Below, piece by piece: positions 27,620-36,848 of a stretch of DNA of 63,816 nucleotides. Position 1 is the first letter of the stretch. Every line of letters starts with the position of its first letter. The translations under genes and the position numbers were made by a program. This DNA is from an uncultured Halomicronema sp. (GTDB taxonomy: Bacteria; Cyanobacteriota; Cyanobacteriia; Phormidesmidales; Phormidesmidaceae): positions 1-63,816 of the forward strand of contig CALCCA010000098.1 in assembly GCA_937899725.1 (NCBI GenBank), read 5' to 3'. A model generated the notes under the pieces. The model ran no database searches. It was given only the letters and a program-made list of their open reading frames with translations, and had not been told where the DNA came from.

Positions 27620-29131
27620 TTAGTCAAACAGGTTAAAAGGGGCTCTCAAAATAAAGAGAAAGTCAGCAAGTGGGCTGGTGATCGCGCCCAACGTATCGGA
27701 GAAATCGGCTAACCCCGAGGTGCCGACAATAATAATGTCGTTGTTTTGCAGGACTGGGTTGCCGTCTTCACTAATTCCTTGAGCAAAGTCAACATTCAGT
27801 TCTCTTTGCGTGACGGTACCGTCGGGGTTGAGTCTCACCAGGCCAACCACGTCCTCTCGGGCTCGGTTATTAAACCCGCCTGCGGCCAATAAGCCTTGAT
27901 TTAAAGGAGTATTAGGAGGAACTTCGATTTGACCAGGCCGGGTGACTTCTCCAACCACATTGATCCGAATGGAGTTGGGCGAGAAGGTGGCGGCGGCGGT
28001 TTGAGACGCCTCTTCTGCCGGTATGGCTGCAGTCGCTGTCGGAATGACGACGGTATCGCCTTCTTGCAAAATCGCATTTTGCTTTAGATCGCCAGTTTGT
28101 AGCAAACTCCACAAATCAACGGTGAAAGACTCTTGATCGCCGTAGCGAGGCGTTCGGCGCACTTCGACTTGGCGAATGTTAGCCAAGGGCTTAATGCCCC
28201 CTGCCACCTGAATGGCATCGGTCACGGTCACCGCATTACCATCACCCCCTTCCCCACCGGGCACACCGGCATCGCCGGTGCGGGTAGCGCCGCCTCTCAG
28301 TCGATAAGGACCAGGCCGAAAGACTTCGCCAACCACGGCAATGTTAATCGGCTCGGTGACATCAGCATAGAAGTTGGCATCGGCTACCAAAGCACTTTCG
28401 TCTAAGGGCACCAGAGTGGAAGGGATAAAAACACTATCCCCGTCGCGCAGCACAATATCCTGACTCAGGTTCCCAGTCGTCAGTAATTCCCAAAGATTGG
28501 CCTCAAGGACTCGCGTCTGGCCCCCCTCGCGACGGGTGATTTGCACGTTTCTCAGGTCAGCACTGGGGGTAATCCCTTCCGCCGTTTGCAGGAGGCGGGT
28601 CAGGGTCGGATAGCTGCCGTCGTCGCCTCCTAACACATAGGAACCGGGGCGGTTGATTTCGCCCGCAATGCCAATTTCTAAGGGGCGACGGCTAACCAGA
28701 TTAAGGGTAACGATGGGACGGCGCAAAAGTTGGCTGTAGGCATTAGAAATCGCCGCTGTGGCCTGTTCGATGGTGAGTCCATCCACGGCGATTGCCCCCA
28801 CACGGGCCAAGTTCAAGCGACCATCCACCTGAACTTCATAGGTGCCACTGTATTCTGGCAAACGGAATAGTACCAACTCAATCTGGTCTCCAGCGCCTAA
28901 AACATAGGAGTTCTCGACGATAGGGGTAGAGGAAGATCTGACGGGGGCAGCAGATTCACTTTGAGCCGGTAGTGATGATGACTCGAGTTGTGCTCTGCCA
29001 CTGGGCATATCTTGAGCCAGAGTCGTTTGGGGCAACAGGGCCCCGCAGCTAGCCCAGGCGACGCAAGTACTCATCAGTGCCAATGAAGGTTTAGTCCCCC
29101 ATCTCAGATAGTCCATCCAAGCATTAGCCAT
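27620..29131 (-). CDS. Wza-like polysaccharide export protein (Poly_export/SLBB)
   Basis: Outer-membrane polysaccharide export protein. An N-terminal export signal (hydrophobic core near residues 15-40, ending LAQ) precedes the Poly_export domain (YVLGAGDQIELVLFRLPEYSG). At least three SLBB/soluble-ligand beta-grasp repeats follow, marked by IAGEINRPGSYVL, VVGEVFRPGPYRL and VVGEVTRPGQIEV. No lipobox cysteine is obvious. Length (503 aa) suits cyanobacterial homologues. ATG 29131 has GAGAGG about 8 nt upstream. It is first gene of the minus-strand export operon and divergent from the transferase operon across a 1.5-kb spacer. Confidence 0.92.
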   Translation of the reverse strand: MANAWMDYLRWGTKPSLALMSTCVAWASCGALLPQTTLAQDMPSGRAQLESSSLPAQSESAAPVRSSSTPIVENSYVLGAGDQIELVLFRLPEYSGTYEVQVDGRLNLARVGAIAVDGLTIEQATAAISNAYSQLLRRPIVTLNLVSRRPLEIGIAGEINRPGSYVLGGDDGSYPTLTRLLQTAEGITPSADLRNVQITRREGGQTRVLEANLWELLTTGNLSQDIVLRDGDSVFIPSTLVPLDESALVADANFYADVTEPINIAVVGEVFRPGPYRLRGGATRTGDAGVPGGEGGDGNAVTVTDAIQVAGGIKPLANIRQVEVRRTPRYGDQESFTVDLWSLLQTGDLKQNAILQEGDTVVIPTATAAIPAEEASQTAAATFSPNSIRINVVGEVTRPGQIEVPPNTPLNQGLLAAGGFNNRAREDVVGLVRLNPDGTVTQRELNVDFAQGISEDGNPVLQNNDIIIVGTSGLADFSDTLGAITSPLADFLFILRAPFNLFD

Positions 29132-29385
29132 GTTAGAAACCTCTCAGATAGAAAATCTGAATCTCCTCTTCTTTATGCAGGCCTGAATTTTTAAATCCGT
29201 ACAGATTTTGCGGAGCCTAGATCAGCTCTGGAATAGCTTGCCTAAGCTCAAAATAGTGTCGCAAGCAACAAAGGCTTGGCGATCGCGATCTGGTCAGTTA
29301 GTTGAAAGCAAAGCATGGATGCCAGCTAATGGAGCACTGTTCAACCCAAACGAAGCACTATTGTGCTCAATTAATAGAAAGATTT

Positions 29386-29504
29386 CTCCTGGCATTGATA
29401 CCAGCTGCTATTGATGGTTGGCAATATCAAAACCACTCATAATAAAGGCCCAACAGCGAAATGCCATCATAAACATCAAGTAATTTTTTGGTTAAGTCAA
29501 ACGT
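29386..29504. repeat. 119-bp imperfect direct repeat, copy 1
   Basis: Begins CTCCTGGCATTGATACCAG and ends GGTTAAGTCAAACGT. Matches the block 324 bp further right along its whole length with scattered substitutions and no net length change. Confidence 0.75.
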
Positions 29505-29649
29505 AACTGTCCAAGGACTTAACGAAGATTAGTTGGTTCAGTCGTGTTGGTCTCAATCTGCTACTGGAAGCAAGGTTGAAATCCTTGAGACTCGTTCTTT
29601 CTCTGGCTTGTTCCCAGCCGCTGGGACGGTTACAGTCAAAGGCTAATAG

Positions 29650-29686
29650 TATCAGCTTATACATTACTGGATTTGTGACCATCACT
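29650..29686. repeat. 37-bp direct repeat module, copy 1
   Basis: Similar to 29835-29871: both share the skeleton ATCAGC-TAT-ATT-CTGG-TTT-TG-CC-CACT with alternating changes. In copy 2 the module follows the 119-bp repeat almost directly; in copy 1 about 145 bp separate them. Confidence 0.6.
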
Positions 29687-29709
29687 GGTGCTCGTGAGTG
29701 AAAATTTTG

Positions 29710-29828
29710 CTCCTGCCATTGATACCAGTTTCTATTGATAGTTGGCAGTATCAAAATCACTGCTAATAAAGGCTCAACAGCGAAATTCCATCATAAATAT
29801 CAAATAATTCTCTAGTTAAGCTAAACGT
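29710..29828. repeat. 119-bp imperfect direct repeat, copy 2
   Basis: Begins CTCCTGCCATTGATACCAG and ends AGTTAAGCTAAACGT; direct repeat of 29386-29504, same orientation. Confidence 0.75.
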
Positions 29829-29834
29829 TCATGG

Positions 29835-29871
29835 CATCAGCCTATGTATTGCTGGGTTTCTGGCCGCCACT
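29835..29871. repeat. 37-bp direct repeat module, copy 2
   Basis: Second copy of the 29650-29686 module, lying 6 bp after the end of the second 119-bp repeat. Confidence 0.6.
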
Positions 29872-30198
29872 TCACATAAACTTCATGAAATTATTGCGGA
29901 TCAATATGAAGTTTTCAGAATTGAATAGTGTGGCCAGTTGGTCTCTAATGAGTATCTCAGACTGGTTTCGTCATTTTGAAATGCTCTGATGGCAACGTCA
30001 GGAAGATGCTCACTACAGGAATAATGCTGTACCCTTCCAATAATTTTGCTTGCTAAAAAGCGAGTCAGTTTCAAGCAAGCTACCAGGATATTTGACGCTC
30101 TTTTCTCTATTCGCCTTGAGGGTTATGGCAAAACCATTCTTTCTCTTCTGCCAGCAGGTACTCGAAGTTTTGATGGCAGCAGTTTCTTTCTTTGGTTT

Positions 30199-30241
30199 AA
30201 TTGAATACATTTTTTGTTGATTCAATTGAATACATTTTTTG
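30199..30241. promoter_or_regulatory. Two perfect 18-bp direct repeats (candidate operator)
   Basis: AATTGAATACATTTTTTG occurs at 30199-30216 and 30224-30241, 25 bp start to start, close to 2.4 helical turns. The pair lies about 380 bp upstream of the WecG-like start. It is a candidate tandem site for a transcription factor. Confidence 0.45.
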
Positions 30242-30281
30242 ACGGGAACAAAAATAGCTGAGTCAAGTCACGTATATTGCC

Positions 30282-30309
30282 AGCATTTATTTATTGACAA
30301 ATAAATGCT
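30282..30309. promoter_or_regulatory. AT-rich 11-bp-stem hairpin in the control region
   Basis: AGCATTTATTT pairs perfectly with AAATAAATGCT across ATTGAC. There is no upstream gene on this strand to terminate and no T-run, so a DNA-level operator or a leader-RNA structure is likelier than a terminator. Confidence 0.5.
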
Positions 30310-30620
30310 GTGGGTCTAATTTTGCTCAAATGCTTTGCAGCCAATAATGACAATTAAAAGCGGTGTTTTATCCGTCTTCGAAGATTCGACAGCAATAGCC
30401 GTGAAAGCCTGAACTTGACAAAAGGTGTTAACTTAAGCAGAATTCAAAAAGCGAATTTAATGACGATTCAATTCGCTCCTTTTTTGAACTATCCGCTGCT
30501 GTTGAATCAATGTTTTTTAGGAAGCATATATGCTGTTTCCTAAGCTCACTTTTGCGTGAGATTTTGTCGAAGATCCTATCGGGGCATCTACCATTTCTGT
30601 CCTCACATGCCCTAAGGATT

Positions 30621-31418
30621 ATGACAAACACAACATTTCGCTCCTGCGAACAGGTACTTGGATTTCCGATAGCTGCAGATCCGTTTCCTCATCAAATTGA
30701 ATGCATTATGCGGTGGGGCAAACAGCGACTAAGTCGGTTTGTGTGTGCGGCTAATGTTCACATGCTGATGGAAGGCCGTAGGAGCCCGACTTTTGCTCAG
30801 GTATTGCACCATGCAGACTTGTTGACTCCTGATGGCATGCCGATTGTTTGGGCCATGAACCTGCTAACTAAAAGTTCTCACGAGCGAGTTTGCGGGATGG
30901 ATCTGATGAGAGCCCTGTGTGCCCAAGCTTCAGAGAATGACATCAAGGTCTACTTTATGGGAACTGACCCACCAACCTTGAGTGATATGCACGAGCGACT
31001 TCAGGTGGAGTTTCCCGATTTGGCAATTGCCGGCATGAAACCATTGCCTTTTCGTCCTTTGACTACGGAGGAAGACAAGCAAGTGGTTGAGGAAATTAAC
31101 AATAGCCAAGCGGGGATTGTATTTGTTGCTTTGGGTTGTCCCAAACAAGAGATTTGGATGCACCAGCATGTCAGGCAAATTCAGGCTGTCATGGTCGGCG
31201 TTGGGGGGGCTTTCCCGATGTACGCTGGCATTCAAAAACGGGCCCCCCAATGGGTACAGTCGAAGGGGTTGGAATGGTTATTTCGCTTAATACAAGAGCC
31301 CGGTCGATTGTGGAAGCGCTATTCAACGACAATTCCACCTTTTCTGGTTCTATCGGCAAAGCAGATCGTCTCTTACCGATTAAGGAGGCGCTTAGAGCGG
31401 GTTTTTAATAAGACCTGA
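30621..31418 (+). CDS. WecG/TagA/CpsF-family glycosyltransferase (GT26)
   Basis: Membrane-surface glycosyltransferase that adds an early sugar to a lipid-linked acceptor. The family signature is present: VCAANVHMLMEGRRSP, the catalytic-region LTPDGMPIVW, FMGTDPPTLSDM, GIVFVALGCPKQEIWM and GVGGAFPMYAGIQKRAPQW. Length is 265 residues. The frame opens at 30510, but ATG 30621 (MTNTTF) has AAGGATT just upstream and fits the family. It is the first gene of the plus-strand half, preceded by the repeat-rich control region. Confidence 0.9.
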   Translation: MTNTTFRSCEQVLGFPIAADPFPHQIECIMRWGKQRLSRFVCAANVHMLMEGRRSPTFAQVLHHADLLTPDGMPIVWAMNLLTKSSHERVCGMDLMRALCAQASENDIKVYFMGTDPPTLSDMHERLQVEFPDLAIAGMKPLPFRPLTTEEDKQVVEEINNSQAGIVFVALGCPKQEIWMHQHVRQIQAVMVGVGGAFPMYAGIQKRAPQWVQSKGLEWLFRLIQEPGRLWKRYSTTIPPFLVLSAKQIVSYRLRRRLERVFNKT

Positions 31419-31987
31419 TCGGGCAAATTTGAGTCCGCGAAAAACAGCCATAAAAGTCTCGACCATGAAGTGGACAACTTCTATTTTCGACTTAATGAAT
31501 ATCTTTGATGCTGACAACGATTGTCAGCGTTTATTGGATTTCCTGGAGACTGCTTTATTTCTTTCTTTCCTTGAAGGATTTGAGCGTGCCCTTAATTTTT
31601 AAGTCAGGAAACTAAAAAAAGTATCATCGGTAGAATCATTGAGTCAAGAAGTCAACTCTATCCTGAAAGCTACTTCACTAAAATTGCCTTGCAAGAACAT
31701 GAAATTTGAGAGAGCAAAAACATGAGCAATACGAGGTGTAAGCGTAGTCACGGGCTCTTTTGCCTACTATTCTTTCATTGTCCTTGTTTAGAAACTTAGA
31801 CTCTTCGATCGAGGTGAGTAAGGCATCGATTAATAAACTCAAGGGGTGCTGTCAGACGTTGAAGAATTGAGTCAAGGATTTAGCTTTTGGAGCATACGCA
31901 CACTGACAGGATATTCATCAAAAATCACCTGTTTACCGCAATCTACCGTAGTCCCTGGTTCGATGTAAGTCCTTTGGATAGACCGTC
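31419..31987. other. Gap between the WecG-like and initiating-transferase genes
   Basis: About 570 AT-rich bp without a credible gene. A short inverted repeat TGACAA-CGA-TTGTCA lies near 31511. The gap suggests a separate promoter for the next gene. Confidence 0.5.
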
Positions 31988-32683
31988 ATGTTATTTCCCT
32001 TCTCAGTTCTGTACTCTCATGCCCATAACCTTCATCCATGCCTTGTGGTGCCAGAATATTTGGCTTTAGGTTCTCCTCACCCTTCCATCAGATCCTTGAC
32101 TAAGCGATCGCTCGATATCTTAGGCGCGCTAGTCGGGTTATTAGCTTTATTGCTATTGCTGCTTCCCATCGCGATCGCTATCAAATGGGATAGCCAAGGC
32201 CCGATTTTTTATAGCCAACTGCGATGTGGATATCATGGCAGACCCTTTCGCATGTGGAAATTTCGCTCTATGGTGACTGATGCCGACGCGATCAAGCATT
32301 TGGTCGAAAATCAGGCTCAGGGGTTGATCTTTAAGAATGAGGATGATCCTCGGATTACTCGTGTCGGTAAGTTTTTGCGCCGTCGCAGTCTGGACGAATT
32401 TCCTCAGTTTTGGAATGTGCTTAAAGGGGATATGAGTTTAGTCGGAACCCGCCCCCCAACTCTCGATGAGGTTCGTCAATATGAACAGCACCACTGGCAG
32501 CGGCTCAATGTCAAACCTGGCTTGACGGGTAAATGGCAGGCTCAAGGTCGTTCAACCATTAAAGACTTCGAAAGTATCGTCAGTATGGATGTGGAATACC
32601 AGACTCGATGGTCGGTCTTGTATGACTTACAACTCATCTGGGAAACAGTCGTCGTTCTATTGTCGAAGCAGGGGGCGTATTAA
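31988..32683 (+). CDS. Initiating phosphoglycosyl transferase (bacterial sugar transferase)
   Basis: Polyprenyl-phosphate sugar-1-phosphate transferase that starts the repeat unit. A short form with a single membrane hairpin (LGALVGLLALLLLLLPIAIAI), then the catalytic domain: KRSLDI, FRMWKFRSMVTDAD, TRVGKFLRRRSLDEFPQFWNVLKGDMSLVGTRPP and KPGLTGKWQAQGRS. The catalytic Asp-Glu appears as LDEFPQ. It lacks the long N-terminal domain of WcaJ/WbaP. The start is uncertain: ATG 31988, or GTG 32045 nearer the conserved domain. The sugar is unknown. Confidence 0.9.
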   Translation: MLFPFSVLYSHAHNLHPCLVVPEYLALGSPHPSIRSLTKRSLDILGALVGLLALLLLLLPIAIAIKWDSQGPIFYSQLRCGYHGRPFRMWKFRSMVTDADAIKHLVENQAQGLIFKNEDDPRITRVGKFLRRRSLDEFPQFWNVLKGDMSLVGTRPPTLDEVRQYEQHHWQRLNVKPGLTGKWQAQGRSTIKDFESIVSMDVEYQTRWSVLYDLQLIWETVVVLLSKQGAY

Positions 32684-33462
32684 ATTCTGCTCCTCTGATA
32701 ACGCTCCTCAAATTTTTGCCACAGCATCTCTTTTTTAAGCACCGAGTCGGGGCCATGGTAACTGTTAGACTTTATCCTTAAGGTGGCAATTACCCGAGAT
32801 TCCCTTGGTTTCAAGGAATGTTCAAACTCGCAATAGCAACTCAGAGCACTCAAATGCTCTTTTGTAAACTTTAAGCTGTAGCGGCAAGGAGTTCTTGGAT
32901 TTTGTAAAATATCTTCTGACAACTTTATCCTTCTAGAGGATTAGCAGTTAGTGAATAGTGGAAGGCTAGGCTGAATAGCAACAAGCTTTTTGAGGAGGTC
33001 AGCATTTAATCAAGTGATCAATTCTAAAGGAGAGAGAGTAGCTTTTGAGATCAGCTTTCTCACACTAATTAATCGCTTTAATGATTGAGAAAATTGAATG
33101 AGTTTACTTACTGACAGCTTTGCGTAAATGAATCTTACTGAATTTCAGCCTTATGGAGACTTTTCAGTGTAATGGATAGATCTTATGGAGATAAATTTTC
33201 GGAAAATCCGGAAAAACTTGCGGATCAGATTGATGTTTGTGAGTATTAATAGAAAGTAACGCATTAGAGATTCACAGAATAGTGAGCTACGGTTTTGCGT
33301 TACAGACTCTACAGGATTAATTACTTCCATCATCCGCTTAGGAATCGCAATAGGATCGGAAAGACTTGAGAGGTCATTATTCAATTTTTTGAATCTTAGA
33401 CTGCCTAATCTAAATACCCTGAGTTGCTAGATTGTGGAGTTTTGAATTTTTGGAGACAGTTA
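32684..33462. other. Gene-poor stretch after the initiating transferase
   Basis: About 780 bp. Minus-strand frames of 80 codons (32680-32922) and 77 codons (33151-33384) exist but have no recognised domain and no clear ribosome site; the first could be a gene remnant. I see no repeat or terminator. Confidence 0.45.
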
Positions 33463-33891
33463 ATGACCAGAAGATGCGATCGCAATCGCAAACGTTCGAA
33501 GCGTCGAGCGATTCACTGTCCCATTCACCAGTGTTATCTAGACAGTGTCAGCTTGAAATACCCGCTCTTTGCGGAGCAGGCAGAGCAACTACAGGCGCGA
33601 GGGATGAGTTCGAAGCGATCGCGCTTGGTGATCTCGAGTTATGGCACGGTTCCCATGCCAGGAGAATGGCTCGAAAATTTTTGGTGCAACGAGTGTCAAC
33701 AATCGCAGTGGTATCACGTCTGTAAAACAGATGAAAGAACCTATGAATTGAGATCGGCTCCTAGAGAGCTATGGCAACAGGTGCCGAATGTCATTCCTCC
33801 GGCAGGAAATCCCACTGTGGGCGAATTTACCCGTCGCCAGGCCCGATTCACCAGCCTCAATGGAGCTAGGGATTTTGGGTGTAGGGGCTGA
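33463..33891 (+). CDS. Putative zinc-ribbon-like cyanobacterial protein, unknown function
   Basis: A 142-residue soluble protein with a basic start (MTRRCDRNRKRSKRRA). Cys/His pairs could bind zinc: CPIHQCYLD near residue 20 and FWCNECQQSQWYHVC near residue 75. The C-terminus has GEFTRRQAR and ends FGCRG. Cyanobacterial proteins with this layout are familiar to me as conserved hypotheticals; I know no function. ATG 33463 is chosen over the frame opening at 33424 because conserved sequence begins there. A nucleic-acid or adaptor role is only a guess. Confidence 0.65.
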   Translation: MTRRCDRNRKRSKRRAIHCPIHQCYLDSVSLKYPLFAEQAEQLQARGMSSKRSRLVISSYGTVPMPGEWLENFWCNECQQSQWYHVCKTDERTYELRSAPRELWQQVPNVIPPAGNPTVGEFTRRQARFTSLNGARDFGCRG

Positions 33892-34531
33892 ATTTCTGTT
33901 TGATGAAGTCTTTACAGGTTTTGGAACCCCAGCATATGGATTGAGGTCAATAGAGAGATATCCGGGGTGAGCATTTTAGTCTTGTAAAGACCATTAACAA
34001 CTGCATATTTCATATTTTCTAATGTGTGAGTAGGCTTCGATGGTCTCAGGATCTCAGTCTCTCTGCTCTGCCAGGGTGGTTTAAACTCGGGTTGTCGATT
34101 AGCCGTAGATGAGAATTGAAAAGACTGCAAGCCAATCTACGATTTTGGGACGAGGAAAGCAGAACATGTTAGCTCTCTTGCGGAGCTGCCTGGCAACGAG
34201 CTGGATATCTTTTGTGGTGTTAGATCAGTAGGTTTTGGGACTGTATGGCAGGTGGATTTAGGGCAATCTTCGCGTTTGGTTTAGAGAGGGTGGGCTTAGG
34301 CATTCTTTTGCTCTCAGTTTTTCGACTCGTTGAGCAGTGCCTATACCTTCAGAGAGATAACAAAATAGGGGTACTCAGGCTGGCATTGGCGATCTTTTAA
34401 TCTATGAAGATATCGGGTAACCTCTGACAAAATTGGAACATGGTTATTGGTCTTTTTATCTAAAGCTGGGATCGTCTCAATTTTGACAGAACATTGCTCA
34501 AATATCTGCAGCAAAGCTGGTATTCGAATTC
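33892..34531. other. Intergenic region before the ABC exporter
   Basis: About 640 bp with no convincing gene, repeat or structure. A 72-codon minus frame (33912-34130) has no protein character. Confidence 0.5.
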
Positions 34532-36412
34532 ATGTATCTCTTACCTATAAGAATGACTTTACCAATAATGGCATCCGGTAAGCGCCTGCTGAAGCAGGGC
34601 ATCAAATCTACTAGTTTTTGGCGCGACAATGCGCTAGTGTTGCGCGAGTTGAAGCTGATGCGTGGCATGGTAGCGGCGGCGATTGTGTTTTCTGTGCTGG
34701 GAGCTTTCTCGGAAGGTAGCACAGTCGGCATTATTGCTTCGTTTTTGCAGGGATTGACCAACCCGAATGAACCACCGTTGCAAACGGGCTGGCAATGGTT
34801 CGACATCAACGTCCTGGCGACCCAGGTAGATCCGGCGGCGCGGATTTATCGTCTGTCGGCCTTGATTTTGATGCTGATCTGGTTGAGGGGACTGTTTGCC
34901 TACACGGCCCAAATCGCGTCAAAGTCGGTGACGTTCAACCTGGTGGAAAACCTGCGCCAACGCATTTTCGATCAGCTGCAGCAAGTCAGGCTGAGTTTTT
35001 ACACTCAAACCCGAGGTAGCGACCTAGCCAGTAGTGTCACCACTGAGGTCAACCAAATACAGCAAATTTTTAGTGTCTTTACGATCTTTTTGACCCAGGG
35101 CACGACGCTGCTGGCCTATTTGGGGGCAATGTTAATGCTGTCATGGCAGCTAACGCTAGCTTCAATTTTATTGTTTGGGCTGATGTCAGTCGGCATTACG
35201 AATCTGACCCGCCGCGTGCGTGAATTTGGCTTTGAGGTACCTAAGGCGAATAAGCAAATGATGGGTGTGTTGCTGTCGTTTATTAATGGCATTCGCACGG
35301 TACATGCTTCGGGTACCCAGGCCTATGAGCGCCAACGCTTTGTCAAGGCTACGGAGTCAGTCCGTCAAGCCCAGCTCAATCTAGAGAGGATGGCGGCTTT
35401 AGTAAACCCATTGGTTCAGGCTGCTTCTGCCACCATGCTGATTGCCATGGTGGCAATTACGTTCAACTTTTTGATTGTGAACGGGCAGATGCAGGCGTCG
35501 TCGGTGCTGACATTTTTGTTTGCGCTGACTCGACTAACCCCCTTTGTATCAGCACTGAATAGCGCTAAAACTAGGTTCAATGGTCTACAGGGGTCAATGC
35601 ATAGTGTCAACACCTTGCTGCGGGAAGACAACAAACCCTATTTGCAAGATGGCTTAGTCGAATTCAGTCAGCTGCGGCGATCAATTGATTTAATCGGTGT
35701 CGATTTTGGCTATGACTCCAATGAGCCGGTGTTGCACGACATCACGCTGTCGATTAAGCAGGGAGAAACCACGGCGCTGGTCGGTTCTTCCGGAGCCGGT
35801 AAAACGACACTGGCGGATTTGATTCCCCGGTTTTATGAGCCGACACAGGGGCAGTTGTTAGTCGATGGGGTGGCACTCAGCGACTTGCAAATTAACTCAT
35901 TTCGGCAACAAATGGCGATCGTGAGCCAGGATACGTATGTATTTCACGACACTGTGCGGGCGAATATTGCCTACGGCGTAGAGGGAGCCACTGATAGCAA
36001 GATTGTCGAGGCGGCGCGACAGGCGAATGCCCTGGAATTTATTTTGGCTTTGCCGGAGCAGTTTGAAACAATTTTGGGCGATCGCGGCGTGCGACTCTCT
36101 GGCGGGCAGCGGCAGCGGATCGCCATTGCTCGGGCCTTGCTGCGAAATCCCCAGATTCTGATTTTGGATGAGGCCACCAGTGCGCTGGATTCGGTCACTG
36201 AAAAGCTGATCCAAGAGTCTTTAGAGCGACTATCACAAGGCCGAACTGTAATTGCGATCGCCCATCGTTTATCCACAATTGCCGGCGCTGAAAAAGTCGT
36301 GGTTTTGGATAAGGGGCGGGTGGTTGAGCAAGGTAGCTATCAAGAGCTGTTAGATCAACAGGGTGCACTGTGGAAATACCACCAGATGCAATTTGAAATG
36401 ATCCCAGGCTAA
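34532..36412 (+). CDS. HepA/MsbA-like ABC exporter (TMD-NBD fusion)
   Basis: Half-transporter with about six membrane helices (residues 45-340) and a C-terminal ATPase. Walker A is GSSGAGKTTL, the Q-loop is in IVSQDTYVFHDTVRANI, the signature is RLSGGQRQRIAIARAL, Walker B is ILILDEATSALD and the H-loop is IAIAHRLST. Length of 626 aa is normal. It resembles HepA, needed for the heterocyst polysaccharide layer, and MsbA-type flippases, so it probably exports or flips a lipid-linked glycan. No Wzx flippase is in the locus, which raises its likely importance. ATG 34568 is an alternative start. A decayed copy of its 3' end lies at 39405-39561. Confidence 0.9.
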   Translation: MYLLPIRMTLPIMASGKRLLKQGIKSTSFWRDNALVLRELKLMRGMVAAAIVFSVLGAFSEGSTVGIIASFLQGLTNPNEPPLQTGWQWFDINVLATQVDPAARIYRLSALILMLIWLRGLFAYTAQIASKSVTFNLVENLRQRIFDQLQQVRLSFYTQTRGSDLASSVTTEVNQIQQIFSVFTIFLTQGTTLLAYLGAMLMLSWQLTLASILLFGLMSVGITNLTRRVREFGFEVPKANKQMMGVLLSFINGIRTVHASGTQAYERQRFVKATESVRQAQLNLERMAALVNPLVQAASATMLIAMVAITFNFLIVNGQMQASSVLTFLFALTRLTPFVSALNSAKTRFNGLQGSMHSVNTLLREDNKPYLQDGLVEFSQLRRSIDLIGVDFGYDSNEPVLHDITLSIKQGETTALVGSSGAGKTTLADLIPRFYEPTQGQLLVDGVALSDLQINSFRQQMAIVSQDTYVFHDTVRANIAYGVEGATDSKIVEAARQANALEFILALPEQFETILGDRGVRLSGGQRQRIAIARALLRNPQILILDEATSALDSVTEKLIQESLERLSQGRTVIAIAHRLSTIAGAEKVVVLDKGRVVEQGSYQELLDQQGALWKYHQMQFEMIPG

Positions 36413-36848
36413 GGAAAAATGTTTGCTCTAACTATACGAAGACAGCCATTACCGGTGCTTTACCATCAGTTTTTACTGACCTTATCTTCATATAGCGATC
36501 CTGCATAAACCGTGAAAAACCTTATGGTAAAAATCTTGCCCATTTGACTTTCATGAACCAATTCAGATCTCTATGGGCGCAAATAAAAATATCTTGATGT
36601 CAAAATTTTAAACTATTCATCGCTAAAAGCTCAGGTCATTTGAGTTCGGTGACAGGAGAAATTATCTTGAGCTTGATGAAAAGCAATGTCATTGTGTAGT
36701 AAATTTTTCTATCAGGAAATCAAACGAATGAGTTCGAATTTCTTTGCACCAAGATCACAAGATAAAAATACCGATGTTTAGATCTTAATATTTTTGATAA
36801 ATTCAAATCATCCAAAAACTGTTTTTCATGATTATAGGAAGTTTCAAA
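36413..36848. other. AT-rich junction after the ABC exporter
   Basis: About 430 bp, strongly AT-rich, no gene. It opens the HIP1-free block that runs to about 43.2 kb. AGGAAG lies 9 nt before ATG 36849. Confidence 0.5.

Larger units (their letters stand above)
29132..30620. other. 1.5-kb divergent control region of the polysaccharide locus
   Basis: No credible gene lies between the Wza-like and WecG-like starts. The region is AT-rich and structured: two imperfect 119-bp direct repeats (29386 and 29710), two 37-bp repeats (29650 and 29835), two perfect 18-bp repeats (30199 and 30224) and an 11-bp-stem hairpin (30282-30309). It should hold both divergent promoters and is a likely site of complex regulation. 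Confidence 0.65.

Noticed and set aside
32680-32922. 80-codon minus-strand frame
   Set aside because: Fairly protein-like, but no recognised domain, no ribosome site, and it overlaps the end of the initiating transferase. Kept only as a possible remnant.
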